Positions 1 to 8,227 of a stretch of 64,000 nt of DNA are shown in pieces. Position 1 is the stretch's first letter; each line of letters starts with the position of its first letter. The notes beneath the pieces were generated by a model. It did no database searches and was not told where the DNA came from. It saw only the letters and a program-made list of their open reading frames with translations. A program made the translations under genes and the position numbers. Origin of the DNA: Photobacterium sanguinicancri (GTDB taxonomy: Bacteria > Pseudomonadota > Gammaproteobacteria > Enterobacterales > Vibrionaceae); contig NZ_AP024850.1 of NCBI RefSeq assembly GCF_024346675.1, positions 2,728,001 to 2,792,000 on the forward strand, written 5' to 3'.

Positions 1-1
1 G

Positions 2-1507
2 AGTGACTTTCCTGTTACTCGTGGCCGTATCGACATGCCGCAAGATAGCCAAGTCAACTATGGCGCCCTATACCGTTTAGGTCACTGGGGTGACATGCGT
101 TTAAGTTATGAACGCGGCAATACTTGGACCTTTGGCGTTAACCTAAGTACCAACTTTAATGACTTAACCACGACCTGGCACGATGAGCCGAAAGTTACTT
201 ATACACCGACATCACCACAAGCAGATGTCAGCACAACAGATTGGCAACGAGTGAAAGAGCAACTTGCGACCAATGCTGGTTATGATGATGCTAATATTTA
301 CGTACAAGAAAAAGACGCCTTAACAGGCAGTAAGTCATCGATCACCGTGGTTGGTGATCAAACAAAATATCGTGATCGTAATGAAGCCCATGAACGTGCC
401 GCGTTAGTGTTAGCAGAGACAGGGATTAACGTTGATGAGTATCGCTTGGTTGAAACCAAGAATCACCAATCGACCACTGAAACCCGTATTGATGCCGAGC
501 AATTTGCCAAAGTTGCTAATCATGAATATATCGATGCCAACGTTGAAGACACTAGCTCAACCGCAACACCAACGGCAGCACAAGGGCGACAAGTTGCAAG
601 TGCAGACAATGACTTCGATTGGGGAATTGCCCCTACACTGCAACAGTCATTTGGTAGTCCTGAAGCTTTCTATTTGTTTAACGTCGGTATTAATGCCAAT
701 GCCTCTTACTGGTTAGGCAATCATGTTGAAGCCAGTGGTTCGGTGTATTTCAACATCTACGATAACTACGACCAGTTTAAGTACCAAGGTCCACCACCAG
801 ATGGTACTGATTTGAAACGTGTCCGTACCTTGGTGCGTAGCTATATTAGCGATAATCCTGTGCGCCTTGATAACTTGCAATTGACTTGGATGGATCACTT
901 TGGCGATAACTTCTATAGCCAAGCTTATGGCGGTTACCTTGAGATGATGTTTGGTGGTATTGGGGGTGAAGTTTTATATCGTCCAATGGGCAGCAACTGG
1001 GCGGTGGGTTTCGATGTTAACTATGTTAAACAGCGCGATCCAGAATCACCATTAGGTTTTTACAGTGAAGAGCGTCAGTTTGATTCAAGTACCGGCCGTT
1101 ACTACCGAGTACAAACGGGGACAGTTACAGGCCATGCAAGTGTATATTACACCCCGCAATGGAGCATATTGCCTGACACCTTATTGAAAGTAAGTGCTGG
1201 CCAGTACTTAACGGAAGATAAAGGGATGACAGTTGATTTCTCGAAACAGTTTGATAGTGGTGTAATTGCAGGTGCATTTGCATCTTTCACTAACCTATCG
1301 GCAGAGGAGTTCGGTGAAGGTAGCTTTACTAAGGGCTTCTATGTGTCGATTCCGTTTGATTTGATGACAGTGAAACCAAGTAACAACCGTGCAACCGTAT
1401 CTTGGGTACCGCTGACTCGCGATGGTGGCCAAATGCTAAATCGTAAGTACAGTTTGTACGATATGACCGATGCGCGATCACCTTGGTATAGCCGAGCCGC
1501 TCAGTAA
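2..1507 (+). CDS. YjbH-family outer-membrane exopolysaccharide protein, 3' part
   Basis: The reading frame is open from base 2, so the gene starts upstream of the window; the ATG at 35 is internal. About 501 residues of the C-terminal part are visible. They are rich in alternating aromatic/polar strands and Asn/Gly/Tyr turns, as expected for a beta-barrel, and match what I know of the YjbH/GfcD (Vibrio WbfB) family of about 700 residues, which acts in the outer membrane in exopolysaccharide or capsule export. The partner genes (YjbEFG type) would lie upstream, outside the window. The gene ends at a strong bidirectional hairpin. The family call rests on sequence character and the glycan-type genes that follow; exact function is inferred. 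Confidence 0.75.
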   Translation, partial: SDFPVTRGRIDMPQDSQVNYGALYRLGHWGDMRLSYERGNTWTFGVNLSTNFNDLTTTWHDEPKVTYTPTSPQADVSTTDWQRVKEQLATNAGYDDANIYVQEKDALTGSKSSITVVGDQTKYRDRNEAHERAALVLAETGINVDEYRLVETKNHQSTTETRIDAEQFAKVANHEYIDANVEDTSSTATPTAAQGRQVASADNDFDWGIAPTLQQSFGSPEAFYLFNVGINANASYWLGNHVEASGSVYFNIYDNYDQFKYQGPPPDGTDLKRVRTLVRSYISDNPVRLDNLQLTWMDHFGDNFYSQAYGGYLEMMFGGIGGEVLYRPMGSNWAVGFDVNYVKQRDPESPLGFYSEERQFDSSTGRYYRVQTGTVTGHASVYYTPQWSILPDTLLKVSAGQYLTEDKGMTVDFSKQFDSGVIAGAFASFTNLSAEEFGEGSFTKGFYVSIPFDLMTVKPSNNRATVSWVPLTRDGGQMLNRKYSLYDMTDARSPWYSRAAQ

Positions 1508-1524
1508 CTGCTTTACTCACCAAT

Positions 1525-1557
1525 AAAAAAAGAGCTTGTCGTTACAAGCTCTTTTTT
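1525..1557. terminator. bidirectional rho-independent terminator
   Basis: An 8-bp stem GAGCTTGT/ACAAGCTC with a CGTT loop is flanked by seven A on the left and six T on the right. It lies between two convergent genes (ends at 1507 and 1581) and can stop transcription from both sides. Confidence 0.9.
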
Positions 1558-1580
1558 ATGACTATGAACCACTAAATAAT

Positions 1581-2492
1581 TTATGAAAATAAACGTTCAA
1601 CATTTAATGCTTTCATAACTTTGAAAACTGTTTTCCGGAATACATTTACGCCTTTTCTTAACGTAACTTTACCGTCAATTACCGCGATTCCATCACAGTA
1701 ACTTAAGGTATGTAAACCATCTGGGAAGGGAACAATAGGCTTGATATCTTTAACAAAAGACTCTTTATATTCTGTAGGAGAGATAGTATCAATACGCACT
1801 AAGTTCACTTTACCACCGTAAGTAAATTCACAGTCTTGAGTAACTCTGTACATTTCGTCTTTATTATCTAATATTCCTCCACCATTTCTACCGACATTTA
1901 GACTATCGGCAATAGGTGACTGAGGATGAGAGAAGTACGGCCCAAATAATTGTTCTGAACAAAAAAGAAGTTGTTCAAAAGGGGCTGATGCGATTGAGGT
2001 AAATAAATAGTATTTCCCTTCAACTTCCTTGATGCAACTATCATTGTACTGTGCACCAGAAAGAATAACTGATTCTTTTTTAAAACAACGCTCTTGTCTA
2101 TTAAATTTATAAAGCGATATTTCATTTAAGTCTAATGTCTCAGGGACACAATATAACTCACCATTAAACTCAATCATGAAAGGAAATGATTTGTGCCCTT
2201 TCACTCTATTTAGTTCATTAAAAAAATCATAGCGCTGGCCATTTAAGTCAATACACTCAAGCTTACCATTCCCGTGTAAGTAATCAAACACTTCATAAGC
2301 AATGTAATGCTTACCATCAAGCTTAAAGACAAATGGATCAGCCTCGTAATCATATCCAGACAAATCCAACCAACGAACGACCTGCGGTTCAATCTCGCCA
2401 TTGACAATAGTCGCAATGTCCGTATTAATAACACCAATACGCCACTTATCTTGCTCTAGCAATTTTTGAGTTATTTTTTCAACTATGTTCAT
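1581..2492 (-). CDS. Glucosamine inositolphosphorylceramide transferase-like beta-propeller protein
   Basis: The 303-residue product has the layout of the five-bladed-propeller domain annotated as the N-terminal domain of glucosamine inositolphosphorylceramide transferase 1, common in bacterial surface-polysaccharide loci. Visible marks are ADPFVF (51-56), the KGHKSFPF stretch (98-105), DSCIKEVEGKYYLF (151-164), GRNGGG (201-206) and GLHTLSYCDG (259-268). No signal peptide is seen, so it should be cytosolic. It follows an acetyltransferase gene by 8 bp and is probably co-transcribed with it. Base composition is clearly more AT-rich than that of the flanking conserved genes, which fits acquisition by transfer. 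A role in glycan or lipid-glycan modification is inferred; no catalytic residue can be named. Confidence 0.6.
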   Translation of the reverse strand: MNIVEKITQKLLEQDKWRIGVINTDIATIVNGEIEPQVVRWLDLSGYDYEADPFVFKLDGKHYIAYEVFDYLHGNGKLECIDLNGQRYDFFNELNRVKGHKSFPFMIEFNGELYCVPETLDLNEISLYKFNRQERCFKKESVILSGAQYNDSCIKEVEGKYYLFTSIASAPFEQLLFCSEQLFGPYFSHPQSPIADSLNVGRNGGGILDNKDEMYRVTQDCEFTYGGKVNLVRIDTISPTEYKESFVKDIKPIVPFPDGLHTLSYCDGIAVIDGKVTLRKGVNVFRKTVFKVMKALNVERLFS

Positions 2493-2500
2493 AGGTTATC

Positions 2501-3412
2501 TTAGTTATCACATGATGCAAAAGTAATGTATGAAGGGTCTAAATCTTTAAAATCTTCAGTGTAATCGGTGAAGAAAAACCTTACTTCTGTACCAACAGTT
2601 CGTTGATAGCAAAAGGATTTATAAACATCCATGGATGATGATTCTGGAAATGAAAAGATCTTAGGTAGAAGAGTAGATCTTAATACTTTACTTTCAAAGC
2701 CCTCATCAGCCAAGTAATGCACAACACGATCAAAAATCCCTTTAAACTTGTACGACACAATTAAACCTATCAAGCTACCATTGTAAGAAACAGCCTCAAC
2801 TTTATATGCCTTCGATGGATTAGACATATACTTCCAAAATATAAAGTGACAATCTGTCTTAACCGTAAGGTTAGTGGTGTTACTTAAATAATTAATTTCA
2901 TCTTCATATTTAAACAAATCATCCTTACTCTTTATTTCGGTATGTTTCACTCCAGAGGAAATCAGGGTTGATTTAGATAAATAGGATTTATAAGGCTGAC
3001 CAAACTTCATACGTGTTCTTTTCCAACCAGGTGTTGCAGCATCATTGGGATGACCAATAAGGAATTGCTCTTTCTCTTTCACCTCTTCAATTGTTTTTCT
3101 AATCATTTTGATGAAAAGGCTTTTATCTCTATGCTCAGGGTGAGTTAAAACATCAGCAGCAAAAAAGCCAACTTTAGTTGCCCCTTTATGCTGAACATTC
3201 AAAGGAATTAAGAACATATTACCAATGATTTTATCCTCAAGGGTAACAATAACGCACTTACCTATCGACACCGGGTTCTTTAATAAGAACCACTCTAAAT
3301 AACCATTGATAAAAACACGATTATCATCAGAGTAATAACTATGGTAAAAATCTTTTAAATCACCAATTAAGTTTTCACTCGCATCGTGGACTTGTACTTT
3401 AATATCATTCAC
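2501..3412 (-). CDS. GNAT-family N-acetyltransferase
   Basis: The 303-residue soluble product has a GNAT-like N-terminal half: a variable-substrate strand pair, the segment IGNMFLIPLNV, then the DVLTHPEHRDKSLFIKMI region, which resembles the acetyl-CoA pyrophosphate loop (V-x-P-x-x-R-x-x-G/S) of GNAT enzymes. The C-terminal half looks like a second, degenerate GNAT-type fold (WKYMSNPSKAYKV, SLIGLIVSYK). Such long GNAT proteins occur in O-antigen and capsule loci, where they acetylate amino sugars. It precedes the beta-propeller transferase-like gene with an 8-bp gap and shares its AT-rich composition. It lies 55 bp after yfcL with no hairpin between, so read-through from epmC-yfcL is possible. 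The substrate is unknown. Confidence 0.7.
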   Translation of the reverse strand: MNDIKVQVHDASENLIGDLKDFYHSYYSDDNRVFINGYLEWFLLKNPVSIGKCVIVTLEDKIIGNMFLIPLNVQHKGATKVGFFAADVLTHPEHRDKSLFIKMIRKTIEEVKEKEQFLIGHPNDAATPGWKRTRMKFGQPYKSYLSKSTLISSGVKHTEIKSKDDLFKYEDEINYLSNTTNLTVKTDCHFIFWKYMSNPSKAYKVEAVSYNGSLIGLIVSYKFKGIFDRVVHYLADEGFESKVLRSTLLPKIFSFPESSSMDVYKSFCYQRTVGTEVRFFFTDYTEDFKDLDPSYITFASCDN

Positions 3413-3467
3413 GTTTAAACCAACTCCAGAGCAGATTAAATTTTTATATTTTACTGACAGTAAGGCA

Positions 3468-3728
3468 TTAAGCGTCCTTCAGTGATTCCCACATTGCTTT
3501 TACGATCACTTGATCTGCCGGGCTTAGCTCTGATTGTGCTTGTGCGATGCTCGCATCTACTGCTGTTTTCATTTCTTCAACGCAGTTAATGTCATTTTGT
3601 TCACAGCTAGCTGCTGACAACGAGATATGTCCACGTAAATAGCCACCAGCAAAAAGCTCGTCATCTGAAGCGGTTTCAACCATATGGTCGATGTGAGTAA
3701 GCAATTTTTCTTCGTATTGCTGGATCAT
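3468..3728 (-). CDS. yfcL: YfcL family protein
   Basis: This 86-residue acidic cytosolic protein matches the YfcL family, known from its fixed place next to epmC (yfcM) in Enterobacteria and Vibrionaceae. It has no signal peptide or membrane segment; two cysteines lie in the SCEQNDINC stretch near residues 42-50. It lies 31 bp downstream of epmC on the same strand and probably shares its transcript. No biochemical function is established for the family. Recognition rests on sequence and gene order together. Confidence 0.8.
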   Translation of the reverse strand: MIQQYEEKLLTHIDHMVETASDDELFAGGYLRGHISLSAASCEQNDINCVEEMKTAVDASIAQAQSELSPADQVIVKAMWESLKDA

Positions 3729-3759
3729 AGAAATCTCTCTACTTTGTTACCGTAAATAT

Positions 3760-4317
3760 TTATAAAACGAGTTCAGGAAAGCACGCTTGCGTTAGCGGTA
3801 CGATACCATAATGTTCACGCAGCGCATCCGATAGCATCTTGGCACGATCTGGAATTCCACAGTTTAAATAGGTGAATACCTGTGCTCGTACTTTCGCCGT
3901 GAAGCCTACCCTATCAGGCTCGCAATCACCACTCAAGTTGTCGCAACTCACGCTAAACGCAAAACCACAGCTGGCGGCTAAGATCCACTCGATAGCTTGT
4001 GGTTTAATTTCTACTTTTTCAAACTCAGCTTGTATCGCTTCAGTGCGTCCATCGGGTTCATACCAATAGCCATAATCTTCCAATAAGCGGCGCTGAGGGC
4101 CCGCTATACACCAGTGTGCGATCTCATGTAGCCCAGAAGCAAAGTAACCGCGTGCAAAGATAATACGGTGGTGACGATGCTCATCATCAGCTGGAAGGTA
4201 AATAGGTTCATCACCACCCAGAATCAGCTCAGTATTATACGATTCTAAAAAAGTACTATTAAATACGGATATAAGGTTGTTGTAATCGTGTGACATTCTA
4301 CTGCGAAAAGTGGCCAA
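3760..4317 (-). CDS. epmC: Elongation factor P hydroxylase EpmC
   Basis: The 185-residue product is EpmC (YfcM), which hydroxylates the beta-lysyl-lysine of translation factor EF-P after EpmA and EpmB act. Typical parts are visible: DEPIYLPADDEHRHHRIIFARG, and the metal-site-like HEIAHWCIAG with two histidines. The ATG used here is the longest; an internal ATG at 4296 (Met8, MSHDYNNL) lines up with the start of the E. coli protein and is an equally good choice. The gene is followed by yfcL as in E. coli, where the block aroC-mepA-yfcA-epmC-yfcL is conserved. Here aroC lies about 1 kb upstream, but an unrelated channel gene sits between. Confidence 0.9.
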   Translation of the reverse strand: MATFRSRMSHDYNNLISVFNSTFLESYNTELILGGDEPIYLPADDEHRHHRIIFARGYFASGLHEIAHWCIAGPQRRLLEDYGYWYEPDGRTEAIQAEFEKVEIKPQAIEWILAASCGFAFSVSCDNLSGDCEPDRVGFTAKVRAQVFTYLNCGIPDRAKMLSDALREHYGIVPLTQACFPELVL

Positions 4318-4562
4318 TAACTGCGGCTATGATGCGGAAAGTCGTCGCTAAAGTCTACTTATGCTCAAAATTACATCTAGCAGGTTAGATCGCATCCTGT
4401 CTTCAAATATCTAGCTGTAACTAATTACTTCATTTTATAAAAAGAAGAATTAAGCATGATTTCAATTCATGTATGTGTTTTTTCTTTTCATTCGATAATG
4501 ACCTTCATCACAATTACAATTCAAGTCATTGTTAGCCCTCTTATTTATAGTGATTATTTTTC

Positions 4563-5219
4563 ATGCTATTAACAACTCTCTACATTATAGGTATTACTGC
4601 GGAAGCGATGACTGGCGCAATTGCGGCTGGTAAGCGTCATATGGACTGGTTTGGTGTCATGTTAGTGGCCAGTGCGACAGCAATTGGCGGTGGTACGGTA
4701 CGCGATGTGCTTTTAGGTCACTACCCGTTGGGTTGGGTGGCAAACCCGCAGTATCTTGTGATTACTTGTTTAGCTGGTTTGTTTACCACGCTAGTGGCGA
4801 AGTGGGTTATGCGTTACCACAAAATCTTCGTGATTTTGGATGCGGTTGGCCTGATTGTCTTTAGTATTATAGGTTGCCGTGTGGCGATGGATATGGGGTT
4901 ACCGCCGCTTATCTGTATCGTCTCAGCCGTTGTTACCGGTATTTTTGGTGGTTTACTGCGTGATTTGATTTGTCGTCGTCAACCTATGGTGCTTCATAAA
5001 GAGCTGTATGCTTCTGTGGCCTTCCTTGCAGGTGGTATGTATTTCGGCATGATGTACTTTGAAGTGCCAGAGTTAATTACAACAGTGGCGACCTTAGTGG
5101 TGGGTTTTGTGGCACGTATGGCGGCAGTTCAGCTGAGTTGGAGCTTACCTGTGTTCAAGCTGGATGACGAAACCAGCATCGTTGTTGCACCGAAAGAGTC
5201 AGCGACTGACACTAAATAA
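4563..5219 (+). CDS. TRIC-family (UPF0126, YicG/YadS-like) cation channel
   Basis: The 218-residue protein is an integral membrane protein with about seven hydrophobic helices. It has the two repeated glycine-rich signatures of the trimeric intracellular cation channel family: GGGTVRDVLLG in the first half and FGGLLRDLIC in the second, each followed by a conserved kink in the ion-pathway helix. Bacterial members form homotrimeric monovalent-cation channels in the inner membrane; their role in the cell is not settled. It is a single gene read convergently to aroC, with a shared hairpin at 5253-5285. It sits between epmC and aroC, where E. coli carries yfcA and mepA. Confidence 0.85.
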   Translation: MLLTTLYIIGITAEAMTGAIAAGKRHMDWFGVMLVASATAIGGGTVRDVLLGHYPLGWVANPQYLVITCLAGLFTTLVAKWVMRYHKIFVILDAVGLIVFSIIGCRVAMDMGLPPLICIVSAVVTGIFGGLLRDLICRRQPMVLHKELYASVAFLAGGMYFGMMYFEVPELITTVATLVVGFVARMAAVQLSWSLPVFKLDDETSIVVAPKESATDTK

Positions 5220-5252
5220 CGGTATCAGCAGAGACAACAAGATCACCAACGA

Positions 5253-5285
5253 AAAAGGCGAGCCATTGTGAATGACTCGCCTTTT
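5253..5285. terminator. bidirectional terminator between TRIC gene and aroC
   Basis: The stem GGCGAG-CATT/AATG-CTCGCC with a GTG loop and one mismatch is flanked by five A and four T. It lies between convergent genes. Confidence 0.85.
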
Positions 5286-5363
5286 CTCTATCTGTTCGTT
5301 TTATCAGCTATACAGCACTTAATCGCCCTAGGCTAAGCATTAAAGCGCTAAAACATTAAAACG

Positions 5364-6449
5364 CTAAATCTTGGGTGTATCTGTTCGCACATCAGCATTT
5401 TGACCGCGGTGGCGCAGTAAGTGATCCATTAAAGTGATCGCCAGCATCGCTTCTGCAATCGGTACCGCGCGGATCCCTACACATGGGTCGTGACGGCCTT
5501 TGGTGATCACTTCGGCACTCTCACCTTGCTTGGTAATGGTTTCGCCCGGTACTGTAATACTAGAGGTTGGTTTCAGCGCAATGTGCGCCACAATATCTTG
5601 GCCAGACGAGATCCCACCCAAGATGCCACCCGCATGATTGGTTTTAAAGCCTTCAGGTGTCATTGCATCGCGGTGTTGACTGCCACGCTGTTCTACTACT
5701 TCAAAACCATCGCCAATTTCAACGCCTTTGACTGCGTTAATGCTCATTAGCGAATGGGCCACATCGGCATCTAAGCGATCGAAGACTGGCTCACCTAAAC
5801 CAACAGGGACATTATTGGCGACAACCGTTAGCTTAGCGCCAATTGAATCACCGTCTTTTTTAAGGTTGCGGATCAGTTCATCAAAGGCGTCGACTTTATC
5901 GACATCAGGGCAAAAGAAAGCGTTCTGCTCAATTTGCGCCCAATCGACTTTATCGATTTTCACATCACCCATTTGCGACAAGTAAGCACGTACTTCAATG
6001 CCGTGTACTTGCTTAAGGTATTTTTTGGCAACAGCACCTGCAGCAACACGCATCGCTGTTTCACGCGCAGATGAGCGACCACCGCCACGGTAATCACGTA
6101 CCCCGTATTTTTGGTGGTAAGTGTAATCAGCATGGCCAGGACGGAATAAATCTTGGATGTTGGAATAGTCTTTTGAGCGTTGATCGGTATTTTCAATCAA
6201 CAGACCGATAGATGTGCCCGTGGTTTGGCCTTCAAACACACCGGATAGAATTTTCACTTCGTCGGCTTCACGACGCTGCGTAGTATATTTCGAGGTGCCA
6301 GGGCGACGACGATCTAAGTCATGCTGCATATCGGTTTCGTTAAGCGCAAGTCCAGGCGGACAACCGTCAATAATGCAGCCTAGCGCTAGGCCATGGCTTT
6401 CGCCAAATGTTGTTACTCGGAATAATTGTCCAATTGTATTACCAGCCAT
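5364..6449 (-). CDS. aroC: Chorismate synthase
   Basis: The 361-residue product converts 5-enolpyruvylshikimate-3-phosphate to chorismate (EC 4.2.3.5), the last step of the shikimate pathway, using reduced FMN. The N-terminal family signature TFGESHG, the [13 protein letters not shown] phosphate-binding region and the GGRSSARET segment are visible. An upstream in-frame ATG at 6509 would add 20 unrelated residues; the start at 6449 (MAGNTIGQ) is preceded by AGGGGAAGT and gives the normal family length. The stop codon lies in a 16-bp tandem duplication (5338-5369). Genome context (epmC-yfcL nearby) is conserved with E. coli. Confidence 0.97.
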   Translation of the reverse strand: MAGNTIGQLFRVTTFGESHGLALGCIIDGCPPGLALNETDMQHDLDRRRPGTSKYTTQRREADEVKILSGVFEGQTTGTSIGLLIENTDQRSKDYSNIQDLFRPGHADYTYHQKYGVRDYRGGGRSSARETAMRVAAGAVAKKYLKQVHGIEVRAYLSQMGDVKIDKVDWAQIEQNAFFCPDVDKVDAFDELIRNLKKDGDSIGAKLTVVANNVPVGLGEPVFDRLDADVAHSLMSINAVKGVEIGDGFEVVEQRGSQHRDAMTPEGFKTNHAGGILGGISSGQDIVAHIALKPTSSITVPGETITKQGESAEVITKGRHDPCVGIRAVPIAEAMLAITLMDHLLRHRGQNADVRTDTPKI

Positions 6450-6580
6450 TACTTCCCCTGTCTGCTTTCCGACTATGTCTATGATCTCTCTAATGAGTAC
6501 ATAGTGCAAATTCGACGGGGGGATTGCAAGGACTAATCCATGCCAAATAAATTGTATGCTGTCGTCTGTTTAGCAGGCAC

Positions 6581-6614
6581 AAAAAAGGCCAAATACACTC
6601 TGTATTTAGCCTTT
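6581..6614 (-). terminator. rho-independent terminator of rluF
   Basis: Near-perfect hairpin (AAATACA/TGTATTT core with a CTC loop, GGC/GCC below) followed on the minus strand by a run of T, 30 bp after the rluF stop. Confidence 0.85.
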
Positions 6615-6643
6615 CGAGTTAGATTCAAATTAGTAAGCTCAAA

Positions 6644-7846
6644 TTAGCTTTCTTTCTTTGATTTCCACTTTTTAATGCCGCTTGATGCAGGCTTACGATC
6701 ACGCGGCGCTTCGCTACGTTGATTGTTGCTACTATTGCCTTGAGAGCGATCTTGGTTGCGGCCTTGAGGACGCGCCTGATCTTGTCGACCATTTCCATTT
6801 CGTTCTGTGTTGGTGCGATCTGTGCGTTGGTTAGCACCAGAACGATAGCCCTCATGGCTGCCATTGTTAGAACGACGGCTACCAGAACGCTCTTCATCAC
6901 GGTCGAAACGGCTACGCTCGCCTTTACCTTTATAAGTCTTAAATGATGAACGGTCATTGCTGCCCGTTCTATCATTACGACCACCACGTTCATTACTGCG
7001 CTGCTGTGCATCTTGTAGACGGCTATCAAACAACTTAGCATCGGTTGGCTTGGCGATTTTTTGGCCTTGTGAGTCGGTGCGTGATGCTTCTTCCGTACCC
7101 GATTGACCGTCGATCATCGCATGGATCTCTGCCATTTCCGCGTCTGTCATGTAACGCCATTTACCGTTTGGTAGGCCATCGATAGTGATGTTCATGATAC
7201 GAACGCGGCGAAGCTTGTACACTTCATAGCCCAATGCTTCAACCATGCGACGAATTTGGCGGTTCAAGCCTTGTGTTAATACAATACGGAAAGAGAAATC
7301 AGTTTCTTTCACCACTTTACATGGCAGGGTCACTGTATCTAAAATTTCTACGCCTGAGCCCATTTTAGTAATGAATTCATCAGTGATGATGCGGTTTACA
7401 CGTACCACGTATTCTTTTTCGTGGTTGTTGCCCGCACGCAAAATCTTATTCACGATGTCGCCATCGTTGGTCATGAAGATCAAACCATCAGAGAATTTAT
7501 CCAAGCGACCAATAGGGAAAATACGCTTACGGTGGCCAATAAAATCAACGATGTTGTCTTTAATATGACGCTCTGTGGTACAAGTAACGCCAGTAGGCTT
7601 ATTCAGTGCGATATAAATCGGCGCTTCTTTTGTTCGTAGCGCACGACCATCAACTAAAACTTCATCATTTGGCTGTACTTTAGTGCCCATCTCTGGCTCA
7701 TTGCCATTAATAGTTACACGTCCTTGATCAATAAGCTTGTCCGCCTCACGGCGTGAGCAAAAGCCAGTATCACTGATAAATTTATTTAAACGAACGGCTT
7801 TCGCATCGTTCTGAGATTGATTGTTTGGCGTCTGATTCTGAGACAT
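6644..7846 (-). CDS. rluF: 23S rRNA pseudouridine(2604) synthase RluF with long disordered tail
   Basis: RluF isomerises uridine 2604 (and in some species tRNA-Tyr U35) to pseudouridine. Residues about 18-65 form the S4-like RNA-binding domain ([20 protein letters not shown]); the catalytic domain follows with [18 protein letters not shown], whose Asp is the family nucleophile, and [12 protein letters not shown] and GLNRQIRRM, which distinguish RluF from RluB and RluE. At 400 residues it is far longer than E. coli RluF (290). The extra C-terminal 130 or so residues are low-complexity Arg/Asn/Gly/Ser/Asp-rich, probably disordered and RNA-binding. It is a single gene with its own terminator. 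Confidence 0.92.
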   Translation of the reverse strand: MSQNQTPNNQSQNDAKAVRLNKFISDTGFCSRREADKLIDQGRVTINGNEPEMGTKVQPNDEVLVDGRALRTKEAPIYIALNKPTGVTCTTERHIKDNIVDFIGHRKRIFPIGRLDKFSDGLIFMTNDGDIVNKILRAGNNHEKEYVVRVNRIITDEFITKMGSGVEILDTVTLPCKVVKETDFSFRIVLTQGLNRQIRRMVEALGYEVYKLRRVRIMNITIDGLPNGKWRYMTDAEMAEIHAMIDGQSGTEEASRTDSQGQKIAKPTDAKLFDSRLQDAQQRSNERGGRNDRTGSNDRSSFKTYKGKGERSRFDRDEERSGSRRSNNGSHEGYRSGANQRTDRTNTERNGNGRQDQARPQGRNQDRSQGNSSNNQRSEAPRDRKPASSGIKKWKSKKES

Positions 7847-8085
7847 GATTTTCTTCTATTAATGAGCGTTTTTCAACGTAATCAAGGTTCGTCAATCCGG
7901 GCGATACATGCCCCAATTGCTATCAATTCTTTTGCAATCAGCAATTCTACCTAATCTATCCGTAAACCGAAAAGAAATTCACTGTTTATATCGCATTTAA
8001 CCATAGTCTAATACCAATCCCATTACTTAGCGAAGCTGAGTCTTGTGTAATAAAAAACAATAATGCTGTGTTAATTGATGGGGGC

Positions 8086-8170
8086 ATCTATAGGTGTGGG
8101 GTATCTATAGCTTTGGAGGATCTATAGCTTTGGAGGATCTATAGCTTTGGAGTATCTATGGACGGGTGGG
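8086..8170. repeat. 17-bp tandem minisatellite, five units
   Basis: Three near-identical head-to-tail copies of ATCTATAGCTTTGGAGG start at 8103, 8120 and 8137 (the last ends in T). A degenerate copy precedes them at 8086 and another follows at 8154. Each unit holds the palindrome CTATAG. It lies in the 381-bp non-coding gap 7847-8227 between rluF and the RND operon terminator; no other feature apart from the rluF upstream region was seen in that gap. Confidence 0.9.
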
Positions 8171-8178
8171 AGCTAATT

Positions 8179-8208
8179 GAAGAAAACCGCCATCAGGCGG
8201 CCTTCTTC
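8179..8208 (-). terminator. terminator of the RND efflux operon
   Basis: The stem GAAGAA--CCGCC / GGCGG--TTCTTC with an ATCA loop lies 20 bp after the permease stop. On the minus strand the GC-rich part is followed by TTTTC. Confidence 0.7.
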
Positions 8209-8227
8209 ATTATCATAGCGATTACAA

